Positions 35,177-45,200 of a stretch of DNA of 64,000 nucleotides are shown here, piece after piece. The stretch is from Paenibacillus sp. YN15 (GTDB lineage Bacteria; Bacillota; Bacilli; Paenibacillales; NBRC-103111): NCBI RefSeq assembly GCF_003285005.1, contig NZ_QMFA01000008.1, positions 62,001-126,000 on the forward strand, written 5' to 3'. The position numbers and the translations under genes were made by a program. Position 1 is the stretch's first letter. The number at the start of each line of letters is the position of its first letter. The notes under the pieces are model-generated. The model saw only the letters and a program-made list of their open reading frames with translations, was not told where the DNA came from and did not search any database.

Positions 35177-35237
35177 TGAATCTCCGGAGGGGGAAGTACA
35201 GATTGCTTCTCCCTCTCTTTAAAGGAGCCGAGCCTGT

Positions 35238-36563
35238 ATGAGTCGTGACCATTACTATTGCAAGCACTGCAACGCCGCACACGATCTGTCCAGCCCCATC
35301 GGCATACGTCATCTCCGGCATACACTCACTCCACAGAGCTTATCCAACTTCCTGAACATGGCGACAACCATTCCTGCGTATGAAGCCATTCACGGTGGCA
35401 TTCCCGGCGTGTGGGAAGGAACGAATGCTTTTGTCCGTGAAGTGAAAATCGTCGAAACCCTGCAAGCGAAATTTCCGCATATGCAAGAGTATCACTCCGC
35501 TGACGGATTGCGGAATTGGCTGACGGAGCGGATGCAAGTTAGCGATCAAGCGTATGCCAACGCACTAAGCCGGATACAGGGCGATGCCGCAGGAGAAGTA
35601 GATTTTGTCCGTGATATGCAGGACGACCTTCGCAGCCTGTTTACCCGAACCGCTTTCGTCCGCAACGCAGATGGCCGCATCACCAGCAACTTCCCCGGGA
35701 TCGATGCGGTTGAAGTGAATCGCTTCACGGGAGATGTGATGCAGGAGTTTCAGGTAAAAACACTGCGATCCGCCGACAGTATCAACGAGACGCTCAAAGG
35801 ATTTCTGGATAACGAGCATTACAAACCGACGACAGTGCTTGTCGGGCCTCAGGAACTAATCGACCGTGCTCATGAGTTGGGCATCCCCAATCCGACGAAG
35901 GTGATGGGAACTCTTCAGGACAATCTGGATTCCGCTCATGAACTCGGCGACAAGATCCTTCATCATGATCTGGCTACCGGCTTCACGCCGACAACCGTCG
36001 CTCCCGAAATGCTGGGCGGTGCGGCTGTCGGTGCAGCGATATCCGTTACTGTATCCGGCCTACTGGCGTTCTTTCAATATCAATCCGGCCGCATGACGCT
36101 GGAGCAACTGCGGACCAAGTTGGCCAAGGATGGGCTCAAGGGAGCCGTCACTGGTGGCACACTGGCGGGCTTGTCCTTGTTCATCCCCGGCGGATTGATC
36201 GGACATGGTATTGCATTCGCGGCAGGCATAACGCTGCGGCGGCTGTTGGATGAAGCCTATGGCGACGGAATGTTCGGTGAGGTACTCAAGCTGACGAAGG
36301 CCGTTCAAGCCAACGTAGAGATGGTGCATCATGGCTCGGTGTATGTGGCCCGGCTGTCTGAGATCAATGAGCAACTGTTGGCGAAAAGCAGTGTCATCAT
36401 CGACGAGGCCATTCGAGATCGGATGCAAGCGGAACACAAGCTGCAACGGCTGGAGCGGGAATATCACCCGGGAGGCATGATCGTCGATCAGCACCAGACC
36501 GCCGCCGATATTCTCTCGCGGCTGGACGCCAAACGAACGCTACTGCAAAGGAGGCATATATGA
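35238..36563 (+). CDS. Unrecognised 441-residue protein with glycine-zipper membrane segment
   Basis: Starts SRDHYYCKHCNAAHDLSS (possible zinc ligands C8, C11), then a mixed domain with FPGIDAVEVNRFTGDVMQEF and QVKTL that hints at a nuclease-like or toxin-like fold. Residues about 255-345 hold small-residue-rich helices (MLGGAAVGAAISVTVSGLLA; GGLIGHGIAFAAGITLRRLL), typical of glycine-zipper membrane segments. The C-terminus is a coiled coil (MQAEHKLQRLEREYHPGG). ATG 35238 has AAAGGAG. The stop overlaps the next start (ATGA), so it belongs to an operon with the following two genes. Function unknown. Confidence 0.65.
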   Translation: MSRDHYYCKHCNAAHDLSSPIGIRHLRHTLTPQSLSNFLNMATTIPAYEAIHGGIPGVWEGTNAFVREVKIVETLQAKFPHMQEYHSADGLRNWLTERMQVSDQAYANALSRIQGDAAGEVDFVRDMQDDLRSLFTRTAFVRNADGRITSNFPGIDAVEVNRFTGDVMQEFQVKTLRSADSINETLKGFLDNEHYKPTTVLVGPQELIDRAHELGIPNPTKVMGTLQDNLDSAHELGDKILHHDLATGFTPTTVAPEMLGGAAVGAAISVTVSGLLAFFQYQSGRMTLEQLRTKLAKDGLKGAVTGGTLAGLSLFIPGGLIGHGIAFAAGITLRRLLDEAYGDGMFGEVLKLTKAVQANVEMVHHGSVYVARLSEINEQLLAKSSVIIDEAIRDRMQAEHKLQRLEREYHPGGMIVDQHQTAADILSRLDAKRTLLQRRHI

Positions 36564-37095
36564 ATCCGCAGCAGAACACAGTGATGCTGGCCCATGTGCC
36601 AAACAAGCAACAGGTTAAGGCAGCTACGAAAGCCAATCCGCAGTTGAAGCGGCAAGATGAAGTCCGAGGCATCGTGCAAAAATCTTTGCAGCAGCTTTCC
36701 GCTATCGATATCGACTGGATCGTTTGGAGAACCAGGGACTCTTAGGCCGCGTCTGGGGCTCCATTACGGGCTCGACGCAGCGGGAGATGGTTTCGCTGAT
36801 GCGGGCATTAGCCCAATCCCAGCAGACGACAATCAAGCTGGTGCTGACGCTGGCAATCCATCATGCGGAAAACGTGGCGGTGATGGATGAAATTTTGGAT
36901 GAACTGGGCAAGGCCAAAAGTGTTCATACTCGGACGGCATCTCATATTGAGTTTTTGTACGAGCAGGTGGAGACACTTCGGGATGTGCAGGTCAGCAGAA
37001 AACGGCAGCCTGCAACGCTGATTCGGAAACTCCTGCTTCCCGCGGCTGTGGTAGCGGGTTTGCTTGCCCTCGCCTATCCATACTTCACCCCATAA
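36560..37095 (+). pseudogene. Unrecognised tail-anchored coiled-coil protein, frameshifted
   Basis: ATG 36560 overlaps the upstream stop. The first 55 codons (MNPQQNTVMLAHVPNKQQ ... SLQQLSAIDIDW) go out of frame near 36716; adding one G in TGGAT restores DRLENQGLLGRVWGSITGST and leads to a 120-codon helical part (LRALAQSQQ-type helices) ending in a membrane helix (LLLPAAVVAGLLALAYPYF). The intact ancestor would be about 178 residues, tail-anchored, cytoplasmic. One lesion only, so decay is recent or a sequencing error. Confidence 0.6.
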
Positions 37096-37123
37096 CAGAA
37101 GATAAGTTTGGAGGAGATATTCA

Positions 37124-37759
37124 ATGTTTTGCACCAAATGCGGGACACAATTAGCGGACGATGACCTGTTTTGCAAATCATGCGGGCAACGTACCAACGC
37201 ATCTCCGGCGACGGCGGCCCAAAAAGAACAAGCGGCGGTCGCAGCCACCCCAGCAGTTATAACCTACATCCCGGGCAGCAAAATTAGCGACGGCATGATT
37301 AAGCATTTCGTCGGCGACAATGCCGATTATTACATACGAAAATGGAGCCACGGGCCATCCTATGGAAGCTGGAATTGGGCAGCATTTTGCCTTGGTCCCC
37401 TGTGGTATGCGTATCGAAAAATGTATGGCGTGGTGGCGTCATATTATGCTTTGTATCTTCTATTGGGGTATGTAATTATGACCGACGACAGTCTGGATGG
37501 AGGTATCATCAGTGTATTGGCCCTCGTTGCTCATCTAGCGTTCGGTATCACTGGTAATGGCTCCTATTGGACCATGGTGAAAAAGAAGATCGAACGTATC
37601 CTCTCCTACGCTGCAACCTCCTCCGAAGCGAAGCGGGACATGCACAAAATAGGCGGGATCAGTTGGGTCAGTGTCATTCTCCAAATTGTACTGTCCATAC
37701 TGCTCGTCATCATCTGCTTTGTTCTCATCTTCGTGCAGGAAGCCGCGAGATACTACTAA
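37124..37759 (+). CDS. DUF2628 membrane protein with N-terminal zinc ribbon
   Basis: A 211-residue protein. Residues 3-24 form a zinc ribbon (CTKCGTQLADDDLFCKSCG, two C-x-x-C pairs). After a linker comes WSHGPSYGSWNWAAFCLGPL (DUF2628 signature) followed by four hydrophobic helices (about 95-205). ATG 37124 follows GGAGGAGAT. Last gene of the operon with 35238 and 36560; terminator 28 bp after. DUF2628 proteins are membrane proteins of unknown function; the zinc ribbon faces the cytoplasm. Confidence 0.82.
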   Translation: MFCTKCGTQLADDDLFCKSCGQRTNASPATAAQKEQAAVAATPAVITYIPGSKISDGMIKHFVGDNADYYIRKWSHGPSYGSWNWAAFCLGPLWYAYRKMYGVVASYYALYLLLGYVIMTDDSLDGGIISVLALVAHLAFGITGNGSYWTMVKKKIERILSYAATSSEAKRDMHKIGGISWVSVILQIVLSILLVIICFVLIFVQEAARYY

Positions 37760-37786
37760 TAATCAGGCAAATAAATGAATCTGTAG

Positions 37787-37817
37787 AGTACAGGGGGGCA
37801 TCCTTGTACTTTTTTTC
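37787..37817 (+). terminator. Terminator of the 35238-37759 operon
   Basis: AGTACA / TGTACT stem followed by seven T residues. Confidence 0.75.
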
Positions 37818-38144
37818 TGAGGTGATGTTACAGTTAGGGGATTTGGTGTCTGTTATACAGTCCGATTGCTTATTTTCTGATGGGAAAATGGAATCGGCAA
37901 TATCCTCTTCGTCCGACTAATCCCCATGATTACTGGGATTGGATATGTTACTCCGCGAGAATATGTGTGAAACCCCGAATTCAGAGCCGATAGAAGCTAC
38001 AATTGCTTCAATGCTATACTCGAAGTTTTAAGTTAATTTCTTGCTGAGGCATCCATTCAAAAAGGTACGCTGTACAAGTAATGGTACGACGTACCAATTT
38101 CATTAATCGCCGTCAGGCGGTATTATCTGTGATTTAAAATATAC
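37818..38144. other. Gap; one doubtful 31-codon frame
   Basis: At 37825-37920 (+) GAGGTG is followed by ATG and a frame reading MLQLGDLVSVIQSDCLFSDG, then a stop. Too short to call a gene. The rest has no feature I can support. Confidence 0.25.
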
Positions 38145-38177
38145 AAATAGGCCGCTCCCGAAGGAACAGCCTATTTT
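38145..38177 (-). terminator. Terminator after the Rpn gene
   Basis: AAATAGGC.G.TCC / GGA..GCCTATTTT stem, suitable for both strands. Confidence 0.75.
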
Positions 38178-38192
38178 CATTCATCTCGACTA

Positions 38193-39053
38193 TCATTGAA
38201 TGGGACGTAATGCCTCAATCTCTGTTTCTGACAATCCGGTAGCTTTCATGATGAACGGAACGTCAGCCCCCAACGCAAGCAGGTTTCGGGCAGTTTCGGA
38301 TTTTCCGGCAGCTAATCCCGCAGTCATCCCCTCTAGCCTTGCACCCTCAATCCGCGACTTCTCGTCGCTGAGAGCCTTCATCCGGGCTTCATATTCCATC
38401 CGGGCCGCGGCATCCTGACTTAAGAACTCCAACGTATCCATTGCCTTTTTCAGCATCGGTTCATTCATCGCCAGCACCTCCCAATTGGATTTGTCCACGC
38501 CTTTCAAAAACAGCAGCCAGTTGACCAGCCCGCCTTCTTCCAGCGGCACCGAATGCTCATCCAGCTTCGTCAGTTCAATGACATGAATCTCGATATCGTC
38601 GGTGAGAGGAATCCCCGTATGATCCTCCTTCAGATGAAAGATGCTGTGATACCGATCATTTTTCAGGAGAGTGAAATCCAAGATATTAATGGTGACACAT
38701 TTCTTTAGTGTATTGTAATTGTGGCCTTTCGGAATTTGGTGGTAGTACATTTCGCTCCAATAAAACAGTGTCCGCTTTTCCATGTGGTACGGGTTAAACA
38801 ATTGGAGTTCGATATTAATAAGCTGCCCGGTAGCTGTCTTGGCCTTAATATCCATGATGGACAATTTGTCGCCGGGACTGTCTGGCTCCGAATACGGATT
38901 CAGCAGCACGATCTCCGTCAGCGGCGGCTCTCCGGCCTCGCGGAAGGTGCTGTTCAAGAAGGCCAACAATACATCTTTGTTATGTTCGCTTCCGAAGATT
39001 CGCTTAAAGATAATATCGACCCTCGGGTCAAGCAATTCAAATTCCACGACCAT
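38193..39053 (-). CDS. Rpn family recombination-promoting nuclease
   Basis: A 286-residue PD-(D/E)XK nuclease of the PF12784 type (often labelled putative transposase). Start LLDPRVDIIFKRIFGSEHNK, then LSIMDIKAKTATGQLINIEL with the catalytic D and E-x-Q elements, and a C-terminal run of AAARMEYEARMK and GMTAGLAAGK-type repeats ending LSETEIEAL. Start uncertain: ATG 39053 (GGAG very close) or ATG 39062. Rpn proteins cut DNA with little specificity and promote recombination. Single gene next to ssrA fragments. Confidence 0.88.
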   Translation of the reverse strand: MVVEFELLDPRVDIIFKRIFGSEHNKDVLLAFLNSTFREAGEPPLTEIVLLNPYSEPDSPGDKLSIMDIKAKTATGQLINIELQLFNPYHMEKRTLFYWSEMYYHQIPKGHNYNTLKKCVTINILDFTLLKNDRYHSIFHLKEDHTGIPLTDDIEIHVIELTKLDEHSVPLEEGGLVNWLLFLKGVDKSNWEVLAMNEPMLKKAMDTLEFLSQDAAARMEYEARMKALSDEKSRIEGARLEGMTAGLAAGKSETARNLLALGADVPFIMKATGLSETEIEALRPIQ

Positions 39054-39127
39054 CAACTCCATTCACATTTATTATATCACGAGGAGATATTGACGTGTAA
39101 CTACGGACAATTCGTATTGGACAATTA

Positions 39128-39233
39128 TTAGTGGGATACGCCGGCTAATCCCCGCAGGGGTTAATGAAGAAAATAATCAACTGACCCAACGTGAAGCCGA
39201 TTACGGGGGGACACTTGGGTGACAGCAAAACCG
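39128..39233 (+). ncRNA. ssrA: Truncated tmRNA (ssrA) fragment 2, plus orientation
   Basis: Reads AGTGGGATACGCCGGCTAA, CTGACCCAACGTGAAGCC, ATTACGGGGGGAC and GGGTGACAGCAAAACCG in the order found on the minus strand in fragment 1, but diverged. It stops before the 3' arm. Opposite in direction to fragments 1 and 3. Confidence 0.6.
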
Positions 39234-39250
39234 CCATGAACACAAAAAAA

Positions 39251-39281
39251 CGAAACGATAGCGTCTTTTGCTGTCGTTTCG
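39251..39281 (-). terminator. Terminator behind ssrA fragment 3
   Basis: CGAAACGACAGC / GCTATCGTTTCG stem followed by TTTTTTTG on the minus strand. Confidence 0.85.
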
Positions 39282-39292
39282 CTACGTACATA

Positions 39293-39392
39293 TGGAGCCG
39301 AGGGGAGTCGAACCCCTGTCCGAAGGCAACGCCACACAGGCTTCTACGGGTGTAGTCACGGTTTTGATGTCACCCGAGGGTTCCCCCGTAAC
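39293..39392 (-). ncRNA. ssrA: tmRNA (ssrA) 3'-end fragment 3
   Basis: On the minus strand: TTACGGGGGAACCCTCGGG, ACCGTGACTACACCCGTAG, GCGTTGCCTTCGGACAGGG, and an uninterrupted T-arm and acceptor GTTCGACTCCCCTCGGCTCC. This is the last ~100 nt of tmRNA with its own terminator; the 5' four-fifths are missing upstream (hsdS begins 30 bp away). This is what an integrase acting at the ssrA T-loop leaves at one side of an island. Confidence 0.8.
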
Positions 39393-39425
39393 AAAGGCTT
39401 TTTTTACCTTATCTCCGAATAATAG

Positions 39426-40808
39426 CTAGTGACACGGAAGTATTTCTTTCAACAGTTCCAACGCACTCTCGTCACATGCATCATTTGTTCCCAGTCCACC
39501 ACGTAAAGCGCGAGCAAGGATGGTTTTTTTCAGTAGTTCTATCTTATCAGTTACATCAATAAGCTCCTCTACCTTCTGTTCTTTATCGAGTAAGTCGTCC
39601 AAAAGTCGAGCAATTTCCTGCTGTTCTTCAAGCGTAGGAAGGTCTATCATAAATGAGCCAATAATATCAGTGTTTAAATTTGGTTGGGCAGCCCCTTTAT
39701 TAATTCCTCTCAATTCGGAAGTCTTACTTGTCCAAAAATAGTACATAAATTTTAGACTTCTTGCATCAAGGTTTAGAAACGCTGCAATTCCATCATTAAA
39801 AGTTGTTGGGAATGTACAAATTGCAGGAACCCCAAGTGTCGCACCACTATTTGTTAAAAGCAATGTATTAGCTTCAACCATTCGTGTTTTCTTTAATCCT
39901 GTTTCTTTTATTGAATACTCAGCAGAAGTTACAAATGGACTATTGTTTCTTGTTATATCCGCAACTTTTAGAAATGGGATGTCTCCACCATAATATTGTG
40001 GGTCTCCTGCTGGTCTAGGTGAACCACCTCGAACTATATCACATATATCCGCAAACTGTTTCCTCTCCCAAGTATTAATTCCGACACCATGCTTTTCACG
40101 CCATTTCGCTGTAAGAACTCCCGTAAAAGCTTTGTGTAGGATAGCAGCTTTACGTGTTTCAAAGCTATCCAAAGCTTTTTGTGCAAGTTCCTTTGCCTGA
40201 TCAAGCTTAGCAAACAGGCTCTCAATTCGGTCAACGATACGTTGTTGTTCAGCGAGAGGTGGAAGGGGAAACGCATAAGTTTTCATTTTACCAATACTCG
40301 TTCTTGCCCTTGTAATCCCTTGCGTTTCTGAAGTCACTTGATTTCTGAATGTACTGCTATTAACAGCGTATAGCATGTATTTAGTATTTGTGAATTCCTT
40401 TGGCACAAACTTTATCGCATCGGACGAAAGAACGTACGCCTTTTCATCATTAGGAACAATAATTGCCCTCCCCGCGGGCATCATCTTTGCTATAACAATT
40501 TCACCTGGATTAACTAAACTACGTGAAATGGTCTCTGCATGTTCAAATGATGTATATTTGGAATTGTCATCTCTCCATCCATATTCGCCAATGTTACTTA
40601 ACTGGATTATTCGAACCTCTTTGTTATCAGTATAATGTTCTTTCTTTAGGTTACTTCCGAAAGGACCATCTGCTATATCCGCCGCTAAATATCCAAATCT
40701 AACCCATGACCAATTTTCAGGCACCTCATGTGGCTGCTCATTTTCAGGCACCAATACTTGTTCAAAATACTCTATTGCCGATAAGCTTTGCTCCTTCCCC
40801 CTAGCCAT
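39426..40808 (-). CDS. hsdS: Type I restriction-modification specificity subunit
   Basis: A 460-residue HsdS. Two target-recognition domains (about 20-190 and 240-410) each end in a conserved helix: PLPPLAEQQRIVDRIESLFA (first spacer, with KLDQAKELAQKALDSFETRK) and LPTLEEQQEIARLLDDLLDK (second). It sets the bipartite DNA sequence for the HsdM methylase and HsdR. Its start shares one base with the hsdM stop (TAATG). The operon order is hsdR-hsdM-hsdS. ArdA-type antirestriction in cassette A would target such an enzyme, but that gene is broken. Confidence 0.95.
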   Translation of the reverse strand: MARGKEQSLSAIEYFEQVLVPENEQPHEVPENWSWVRFGYLAADIADGPFGSNLKKEHYTDNKEVRIIQLSNIGEYGWRDDNSKYTSFEHAETISRSLVNPGEIVIAKMMPAGRAIIVPNDEKAYVLSSDAIKFVPKEFTNTKYMLYAVNSSTFRNQVTSETQGITRARTSIGKMKTYAFPLPPLAEQQRIVDRIESLFAKLDQAKELAQKALDSFETRKAAILHKAFTGVLTAKWREKHGVGINTWERKQFADICDIVRGGSPRPAGDPQYYGGDIPFLKVADITRNNSPFVTSAEYSIKETGLKKTRMVEANTLLLTNSGATLGVPAICTFPTTFNDGIAAFLNLDARSLKFMYYFWTSKTSELRGINKGAAQPNLNTDIIGSFMIDLPTLEEQQEIARLLDDLLDKEQKVEELIDVTDKIELLKKTILARALRGGLGTNDACDESALELLKEILPCH

Positions 40809-42226
40809 TAGCGATTAACCTCCAATGACTTCAGTTCCTTTACAACGCTCAAAATTAAGTCGACCGCTTCTTCAAGCTGTGCTACAACTTCTTCTCCGCT
40901 TTCAATAGGATCTGGAAGATCCTCATAATCCAGTACACTATCGTCACGAATAAGTCCTAGATCAAGGCTGTTGCTCTTCTCACGAATTTGCTCACGAGTG
41001 AATACACTCCAACGCTCATCCTGTACCTTCTGACGATCTTGAGCATTATATGCTGCTATAAATGCATCAAAATGCTCGGTCCTTAACGGATTCGTTTTGC
41101 CGAAGGAAGACATATTCGTTCTCAGATCATAAAACCATACTTCTTTAGTATTATCCTCATTAATTCTGCCGCGGGTAAAGAAGAGCACGTTTGTCTTCAC
41201 TCCCTGGGCATAGAATATTCCTGTAGGAAGCCGCAGGACGGTATGAAGATTGCATTTGTCCATTAAGTCATTACGAATAGAAGCTCCATCCCCATCGGCA
41301 AAGAGAACATTATCAGGTAGCACTACCGCAGCGCGAGCCGTACCATTTTTTTTCAGGCTCCGATAAATATGTTGAAGAAAGTTTAACTGCTTGTTTGATG
41401 AAGGAAAAGAAAGGTCATCTCGATTTGCACGCTCTCCCCCCTTCTTTGTACCGAAAGGTGGATTTGTTAATACCACATCAAAGTTCTTCATTTCCTTACC
41501 TTTGCTAGATAGAGTATCCGCATGCAATATTGGTCCTTCTATATCATGTAACATAGCGTTCATTAGGGCCAACCGATGAGTTTCATGTACTAACTCACAC
41601 CCAGAGAAAGCCTTCTTCTTCTGAAAATCTTGCTCCGCTGGAGACAACTCAAATAGATTATTGGTATTATCCTTAACATAACGATCAGCCGCAATCATAA
41701 ATCCGAATGTTCCGCAAGCTGGATCATTACATAGCTCTCCTGGTTGCGGAGCTATCAACTTTGTCATCAAATCGATCAGCACACGAGGAGTAAAATATTG
41801 CCCTGCTCCTGATTTCTTCTCATTAGCGTTTTTCTCCAGTAGGCCTTCATACAGATTACCTAGCCCCTCTTCCTTAGCTGAGTACCAGTCAAGGGCATCA
41901 ATAGAAGTAATAATCTTCTCTAGGTTTTTAGGTTCTTCGATACTTGTCGATGCTCCTGCATAGATTTGGCGCACTCTTCCTATGCTCTTTTCACCCAAGT
42001 AGGTTAATAGCTTCTTATAAAATTTTAAGAGTTCAATGCCCTTAGGTTTCATCAGTTCATCCCAACGGTATTCAACTGGAATTTGCTCCTCTGTTCCAGT
42101 CTCCTTAGCCATCTTCAGAAAAAGAATATACGTCAACTCTGTTACATACTGATGATAAGTGATCCCATCATCTCGAAGCACGTTACTTAGGTTCCAAAGC
42201 TTTGCTACTATAGTCTGGTTATTCAT
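40808..42226 (-). CDS. hsdM: Type I restriction-modification DNA methyltransferase subunit
   Basis: A 472-residue N6-adenine methylase. N-terminal helical HsdM_N domain (KLWNLSNVLRDDGITYHQYV), AdoMet loop DPACGTFGFM (about 166-175), catalytic NPPFGTKKG (about 250), and late RLPTGIFYAQGVKTNVLFF. Pairs with HsdS and HsdR. Its ATG overlaps the hsdR stop (ATGA), so expression is coupled. All key residues present; looks functional. Confidence 0.96.
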   Translation of the reverse strand: MNNQTIVAKLWNLSNVLRDDGITYHQYVTELTYILFLKMAKETGTEEQIPVEYRWDELMKPKGIELLKFYKKLLTYLGEKSIGRVRQIYAGASTSIEEPKNLEKIITSIDALDWYSAKEEGLGNLYEGLLEKNANEKKSGAGQYFTPRVLIDLMTKLIAPQPGELCNDPACGTFGFMIAADRYVKDNTNNLFELSPAEQDFQKKKAFSGCELVHETHRLALMNAMLHDIEGPILHADTLSSKGKEMKNFDVVLTNPPFGTKKGGERANRDDLSFPSSNKQLNFLQHIYRSLKKNGTARAAVVLPDNVLFADGDGASIRNDLMDKCNLHTVLRLPTGIFYAQGVKTNVLFFTRGRINEDNTKEVWFYDLRTNMSSFGKTNPLRTEHFDAFIAAYNAQDRQKVQDERWSVFTREQIREKSNSLDLGLIRDDSVLDYEDLPDPIESGEEVVAQLEEAVDLILSVVKELKSLEVNR

Positions 42227-45200
42227 GCTGTTGTTCTTCCTCCATCATCGTACATATAATCGTTTAATTCAGATATGATACTATCAAGTTGATTATTGAA
42301 TATCTTGTTGATACGAACAAAGCCCCCATGGTTCTTGAATGCTTCGCTATCGAAGGTTTCCTTATCCAAAATAGGCTCATGAAGTAATTGTGCTTCAATA
42401 CGGCTTAGCCAGTCAAGCTCCATTCTGCTAAAAGAATGCTTCTGTTTCAGCTTTTGTACAGCATTAACGATCCGTTGTTCATGGCTGATAAGAGGAGAAC
42501 CAATAGCCTCCTTGCGAATAAAACTAATAATATCCGCGGCAATGTCTTGACTCTTTACTTCCTTCCAAGCTGTATTGAGTTGTTTCTCAGTAAATCCCTC
42601 TTGATCAAGCACAACCCTTAAACTTGTTAAGCTTTCTCGAGTCAGTTCCTTTGGTCTGGTGCATATAACATTCAGTGCTGCAATCGTGTTTATATTGTTG
42701 GTAACAAAGGTTTTAAACTGGTCCAAATAATCTTCTGGCTTTAGACCATTGCCATAACCTCGAGTGTGGCTAACCATCTCATCCTCTTTATCAGAGATAA
42801 TAACAGATCGTTTTGGCTTGGACCCACCCTCATTCAACATTTCAAATAACTTACGGTTGCTAAGGAGTAACTTTTTAGCATCCCCTACTAACATTGCCTC
42901 TACATTATGAATAAATTGCTCAGGAGTATTACCCCCAGACAATTCCAGGAATCGAGAAATATCCTTTTCACTCATAATACGTTTTTTTCTCTGAAGCTTA
43001 GCAATAATCATATCAATTTGATTCTTTGAATGTCTCTCCTCAGACAGAACTTCAAGTCCATCCAGGAGATCATTGAATGATGTTGTAGGTTTGGCAACGA
43101 CAGGTTTCATGGTGTTTACATCTTCGAGGGATTCATAGACCCCTACAGGATCGTATATCTCGAAGTGAGATTTGCCTATATCGGGACAAAGACGGGTAGC
43201 TCTTCCTAGCATTTGCTCAAACAGTATACGAGATTTGACGCGGCGCATAAAAACCAGAGTCGTAATCTCTGGAACGTCAATTCCTGTGGTCAAGAGATCT
43301 ACCGTAACTGCTATGGTTGGATACTTTTCGTTTTTAAATTTCCTTATTGCCTCTAATACCTTCTTCTTATTGCCGCCGCCAACACTACCTGTAATCTTCA
43401 TCACAGCTTCGTTAGTTACACCATATGGCTCATATATTTCCTTCAAAATTTTGACGATAAGATCGGCATGACTGTCATCCACTGCATAAATTAATGTTTT
43501 ACAATCGCCTTCTGGGTTAAGTTCCTTTGCTATTTCCTCCAGAACAGTTTGGTTAAAAGGTTCAGTAATAACCTGACGATTGAATTTTTCCACGTCAAAT
43601 TTAAGTTCATCCTCTAGCTCACTGCTATTGGTTATTTCACCTGTAATGGGATCATAGATAGCTACTGTCTCACCCTTATCGTAGTTAATGCCGTCTTTAC
43701 TTAGCCTAGTTACTATCGAATGAGGGGCATCGTGATCAACTAAGTATCCCTCGATAACCGCCTTCCGATATGTATAGTTAAACACAGGTGTACCAAAAAT
43801 CTGTGATGTGTGTAATGCGGGCGTTGCTGTCATAGCAATTTTTACTGCATTGAAGTATTCAATGACGGTACGGTATTTACTTACGAAATCCTCCTGATTC
43901 CGATATAGAAGCTCGTCGCCACCCATTTCTTTATCCAAAATGTACCCACGATGAGCTTCATCAACCACGATGAGATCATAGTCGGATACAGAAGGCATCG
44001 CCTCATCTTCATTATAAATGATTCTCTTTACGAGGCTTTGAACAGTGGCTACATGAATTTTAGTTTCCTTCTCAATTGACTTATCATCAAGACCTTTTAG
44101 ATTATATATTTGGTCCAGAGTCATCAAATCTTCGATCTTCACCTCTTTGAATACATCTTGAGCTTGTTCTCCTAAAGCGGTTCGATCAACAAGGAATAAA
44201 ACCCGCTGAAAGCGTCCCGTTTTTACAAGACGATATATCATGCCTAAAATCGTTCTTGTCTTACCCGTTCCAGTGGCCATCGACAGCAGGATGGTTTCCT
44301 TCCCATCAAGAATAGCTTTCTCTGCAGCTTCGATGGCTTCTATTTGATATTTGCGTAGATTGAGCCCATCTTTATCCCTCAACAGATCATATGGTAAGCT
44401 CTCAAGCGATTGATTTGCTCCTGCAATATCCTTAGCCAACAATTCCATTACGCCATCAGGGCTCACCCATCCTTGCAATGCCTTAGGGATATTGGAACTT
44501 TGACGAGCATCCAAGAACCAAATTCCAGACTTTGTTTCAAGCTGCTTTAAATACTTACGTCCATTGGTTGCAAACAGAAAAGGAACCTTGTATCCGTTCC
44601 AGTTTCCCATCTGATATTTGGCATGTTCTTCTTTGACTTCCTTCGCATAGTCCTTACATTGATAGTCAATAACAGAAGGGATATCCGTAATTGCCCTCTT
44701 CGCCTCAATGACTCCAACAAGCTTCTCGCCAACAAACAAAGCGTAGTCTGCCGAACCTCTACTACTAACAGTAGAGTTAGTGGGCCACTCAGCTATCGCT
44801 AAATTTCTTCCTTTTTCTGGCCTTGTACCTTTGGAGTATCGCAGGTTTAGAGTGTCTACTTCCCAACCTACTTTTCGGAGCTGCTCATCAATTAGGTAAC
44901 GTGTCTCTTGCTCGGAAAGGTGGATACTGTCTGCTGCTCGTTTTGCCTTCCTGGCCCGTTCCTCAACTGTCATGGTATTACTGTAGGTTATCTTTTCTGC
45001 TTGTTCCGTTAATTTCTTAATGAGTTCTTCCTTTTCTTTTAATAAAGCTTCATAGTCTACATGGTTACTATTGTCTTGCGGTAGGATAAATTCCGCAGGC
45101 TGGTAGCTCCAAACACCGTAAGTTTGCATAAACCATACAGACAAGTTGTATGCCAACTCAAGCAAAACTTTACAATCATCGAATGAATCGTAATTGGCAT

